A stretch of DNA of 5,539 nucleotides from positions 1-5,539 of the forward strand of contig JBDREF010000243.1 of assembly GCA_043820045.1 (NCBI GenBank), given 5' to 3'. The translations under genes and the position numbers were made by a program. Below are positions 4,913-5,539 of the stretch, one piece after another (the stretch's first letter is position 1; each line of letters starts with the position of its first letter). The stretch comes from JBDREF01 sp043820045. GTDB lineage: Bacteria; Planctomycetota; Phycisphaerae; Sedimentisphaerales; Anaerobacaceae. The notes under the pieces were generated by a model that saw only the letters and a program-made list of their open reading frames with translations, made no database searches and was not told where the DNA came from.

Positions 4913-5104
4913 AAAAGAATGGCCTGGCAGGCGATACGCACCAGGCAAGGAATGTACCTGAGCCCTTCCCTTTGATTCACCCCAGACTCCGAAAAAGCAC
5001 GCTCGCCTGGCAAAGAAATCCTCAATATCAGGCCTAAAACACGGTTTTTGCAAAAAAAGGTTCTTCCGAATAATGAGTAGGTAGTCTTGGTGTGTCATAC
5101 GACC

Positions 5105-5186
5105 GAGAAAAATCGTTCGGGGCCCCAGAGGCACAGATTTCCCCCCACGTGCCCAAATCTGAGCCTCTGCCCAAACGATTTTTCTC
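5105..5186. repeat. 82-nt imperfect inverted repeat (long hairpin)
   Basis: GAGAAAAATCGTT (5105-5117) pairs with AACGATTTTTCTC (5174-5186), 13 bp. After a C-A mismatch, GGG (5119-5121) pairs with CCC (5170-5172). After a 4-nt bulge, CAGAGGC (5126-5132) pairs with GCCTCTG (5163-5169). After an A-A mismatch, CAGATTT (5134-5140) pairs with AAATCTG (5155-5161). That makes 30 pairs around a 14-nt loop containing CACGTG. The A5/T5 tracts at the base make it look like a bidirectional terminator, but no gene ends here. It could be part of a structured RNA or the end of a mobile element. A second hairpin, GGCCC/GGGCC (5202-5206 and 5217-5221), follows. Confidence 0.75.
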
Positions 5187-5276
5187 TCGAACCAACTCCA
5201 AGGCCCCGATCTGTGCGGGCCGCCTACCCATTAACCGGATGAACCGTAAAACCTCGTTTTTGATGGAAATTCCCTC

Positions 5277-5305
5277 TTGACAAAAGGATCGTCGTGAGAT
5301 ACATG
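5277..5305 (+). promoter_or_regulatory. Candidate promoter with palindrome over the -10 position
   Basis: A perfect TTGACA (5277-5282) stands 17 nt before TACATG (5300-5305), a poor -10. The -10 position falls in the perfect 10-bp palindrome ATACATGTAT (5299-5308). The -35 is convincing, the -10 is not, and the gene served is unclear. Confidence 0.28.
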
Positions 5306-5348
5306 TATGGGAAGTTGGGTGATAAGCTGCAAGGGCGTTTCTATATTC

Positions 5349-5539
5349 GTGCGAGTGTATTATGGCAAATAGCCGGTTATGTGGCGAGCAACCGCTGGCA
5401 TGCGCATCGACAGACTGACTACCGGCGACCCGAAAGGAGGAGGATTCAACCTGTCAAGGAAAATCTAAATGCATTCGCGGAATTGGTGCACCCGGTTGCG
5501 TAACCGAGTGTTTGATACGGGAATTATAAGTTCAACGTG
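5349..5539 (+). ncRNA. Probable group II intron, 5' end (domain I, incomplete)
   Basis: The segment opens with GTGCGAG (5349-5355), matching the GUGYG start of bacterial group II introns. It continues with paired segments and no credible protein. GCCGGT (5372-5377) pairs with ACCGGC (5421-5426), and CGGTT-GCGT-AACCG (about 5497-5510) is a perfect hairpin. The segment AACCTGTCAAGG (near 5448-5459) resembles the AACCUGUCGAG piece of domain I in several bacterial group II introns, and ATAAGTT near the end recalls the EBS2 region. Group II introns are self-splicing ribozymes that move through a reverse-transcriptase protein. That protein and domains II-VI would lie beyond the window. The 6 bases upstream, ATATTC, would be the intron-binding site; the matching exon-binding site is not visible yet. 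The call rests on remembered family sequence, not on a covariance search. Confidence 0.48.

Larger units (their letters stand above)
4609..5104. other. Gene-free region with degenerate repeats
   Basis: No open frame here has a family signature. After the PEGA gene leader the stretch holds short dyads: GAATCC/GGATTC (4808-4824), CCTGC-GAGA-GCAGG (4887-4900) running into GCAGGAATGACA, and GCCTGG/CCAGGC (4922-4927 and 4941-4946). The octamer GCCTGGCA is repeated at 4922-4929 and 5005-5012. The longest frame (reverse, 5134-4736) reads through these repeats and has no good start site. The stretch at 4960-5100 is less repetitive and remains unexplained. Confidence 0.5.

Noticed and set aside
4797..4946. 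CRISPR-like array
   Set aside because: The short palindromes differ from each other in sequence and spacing; there is no regular repeat-spacer pattern.
4736..5134. Reverse 132-residue open frame
   Set aside because: It reads through REP-like repeats (giving the typical GHSFVIPAPALAGMN string), lacks a good ribosome binding site and has no recognisable domain. A shorter real gene from the Met at 5098 is not fully excluded.
5105..5186. Integron attC site
   Set aside because: The outer arms lack the RYYYAAC/GTTRRRY core pair, and there is no integrase or gene cassette around it.
5034..5280. Open frames on both strands across the long hairpin
   Set aside because: They are consequences of the inverted repeat; neither has a family signature.
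5469..5539. Possible start of a protein gene (ATG at 5469 with AAGGA 8 nt upstream, open to the edge)
   Set aside because: It falls inside the putative group II intron domain I, and its 23 codons show no recognisable sequence. It would revive only if the intron call fails.

Overview
The window looks like a chromosomal segment of a Planctomycetota bacterium, probably of the Phycisphaerae or Sedimentisphaerales type. This is inferred from gene content: a secreted DUF1080 protein, an HNH-AP2 homing-endonuclease-like protein with a Cys-rich head, several small lipoproteins, and an RsmH with a basic N-terminal extension that stands apart from any cell-wall/division cluster. Base composition is moderate, and the intergenic DNA is full of short dyad repeats. 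I cannot confirm the taxon without a search.

Layout. Positions 1-270 (-) hold the 5' part of an exported DUF1080 protein that runs off the window. Positions 373-447 (-) are tRNA-His(GTG), with a near-consensus promoter at 464-492. Facing it is a strong promoter at 530-558 for the HNH-AP2 gene (642-1310, +). A 115-bp element with inverted ends follows (1320-1434), then a lipoprotein with two OB-fold-like modules (1537-2295, +). Converging on that gene is a lipoprotein form of the YhcH/YjgK/YiaL family (2380-2949, -). This gene is divergent from rsmH (3096-4181, +), and the region between them carries a striking dyad over the -10 boxes. rsmH converges on a small PEGA-domain lipoprotein (4252-4608, -), with a strong hairpin between them (4192-4232).

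From 4609 to the end (about 930 bases) I see no convincing protein gene. The region holds REP-like hairpins, an 82-nt imperfect inverted repeat (5105-5186), a possible promoter (5277-5305), and from 5349 what looks like domain I of a group II intron running off the window.

The genes do not form one operon or pathway. Nearly every gene stands alone with its own signals in alternating orientation. The common theme is envelope proteins (one exported, three lipoproteins) mixed with translation housekeeping (tRNA-His, RsmH) and mobile DNA. The points most worth following are the dyad over the yhcH-like/rsmH divergent promoter, the repeat modules on both sides of rsmH, the long hairpin at 5.1 kb and the putative group II intron. 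None of these is proven to be a new system.
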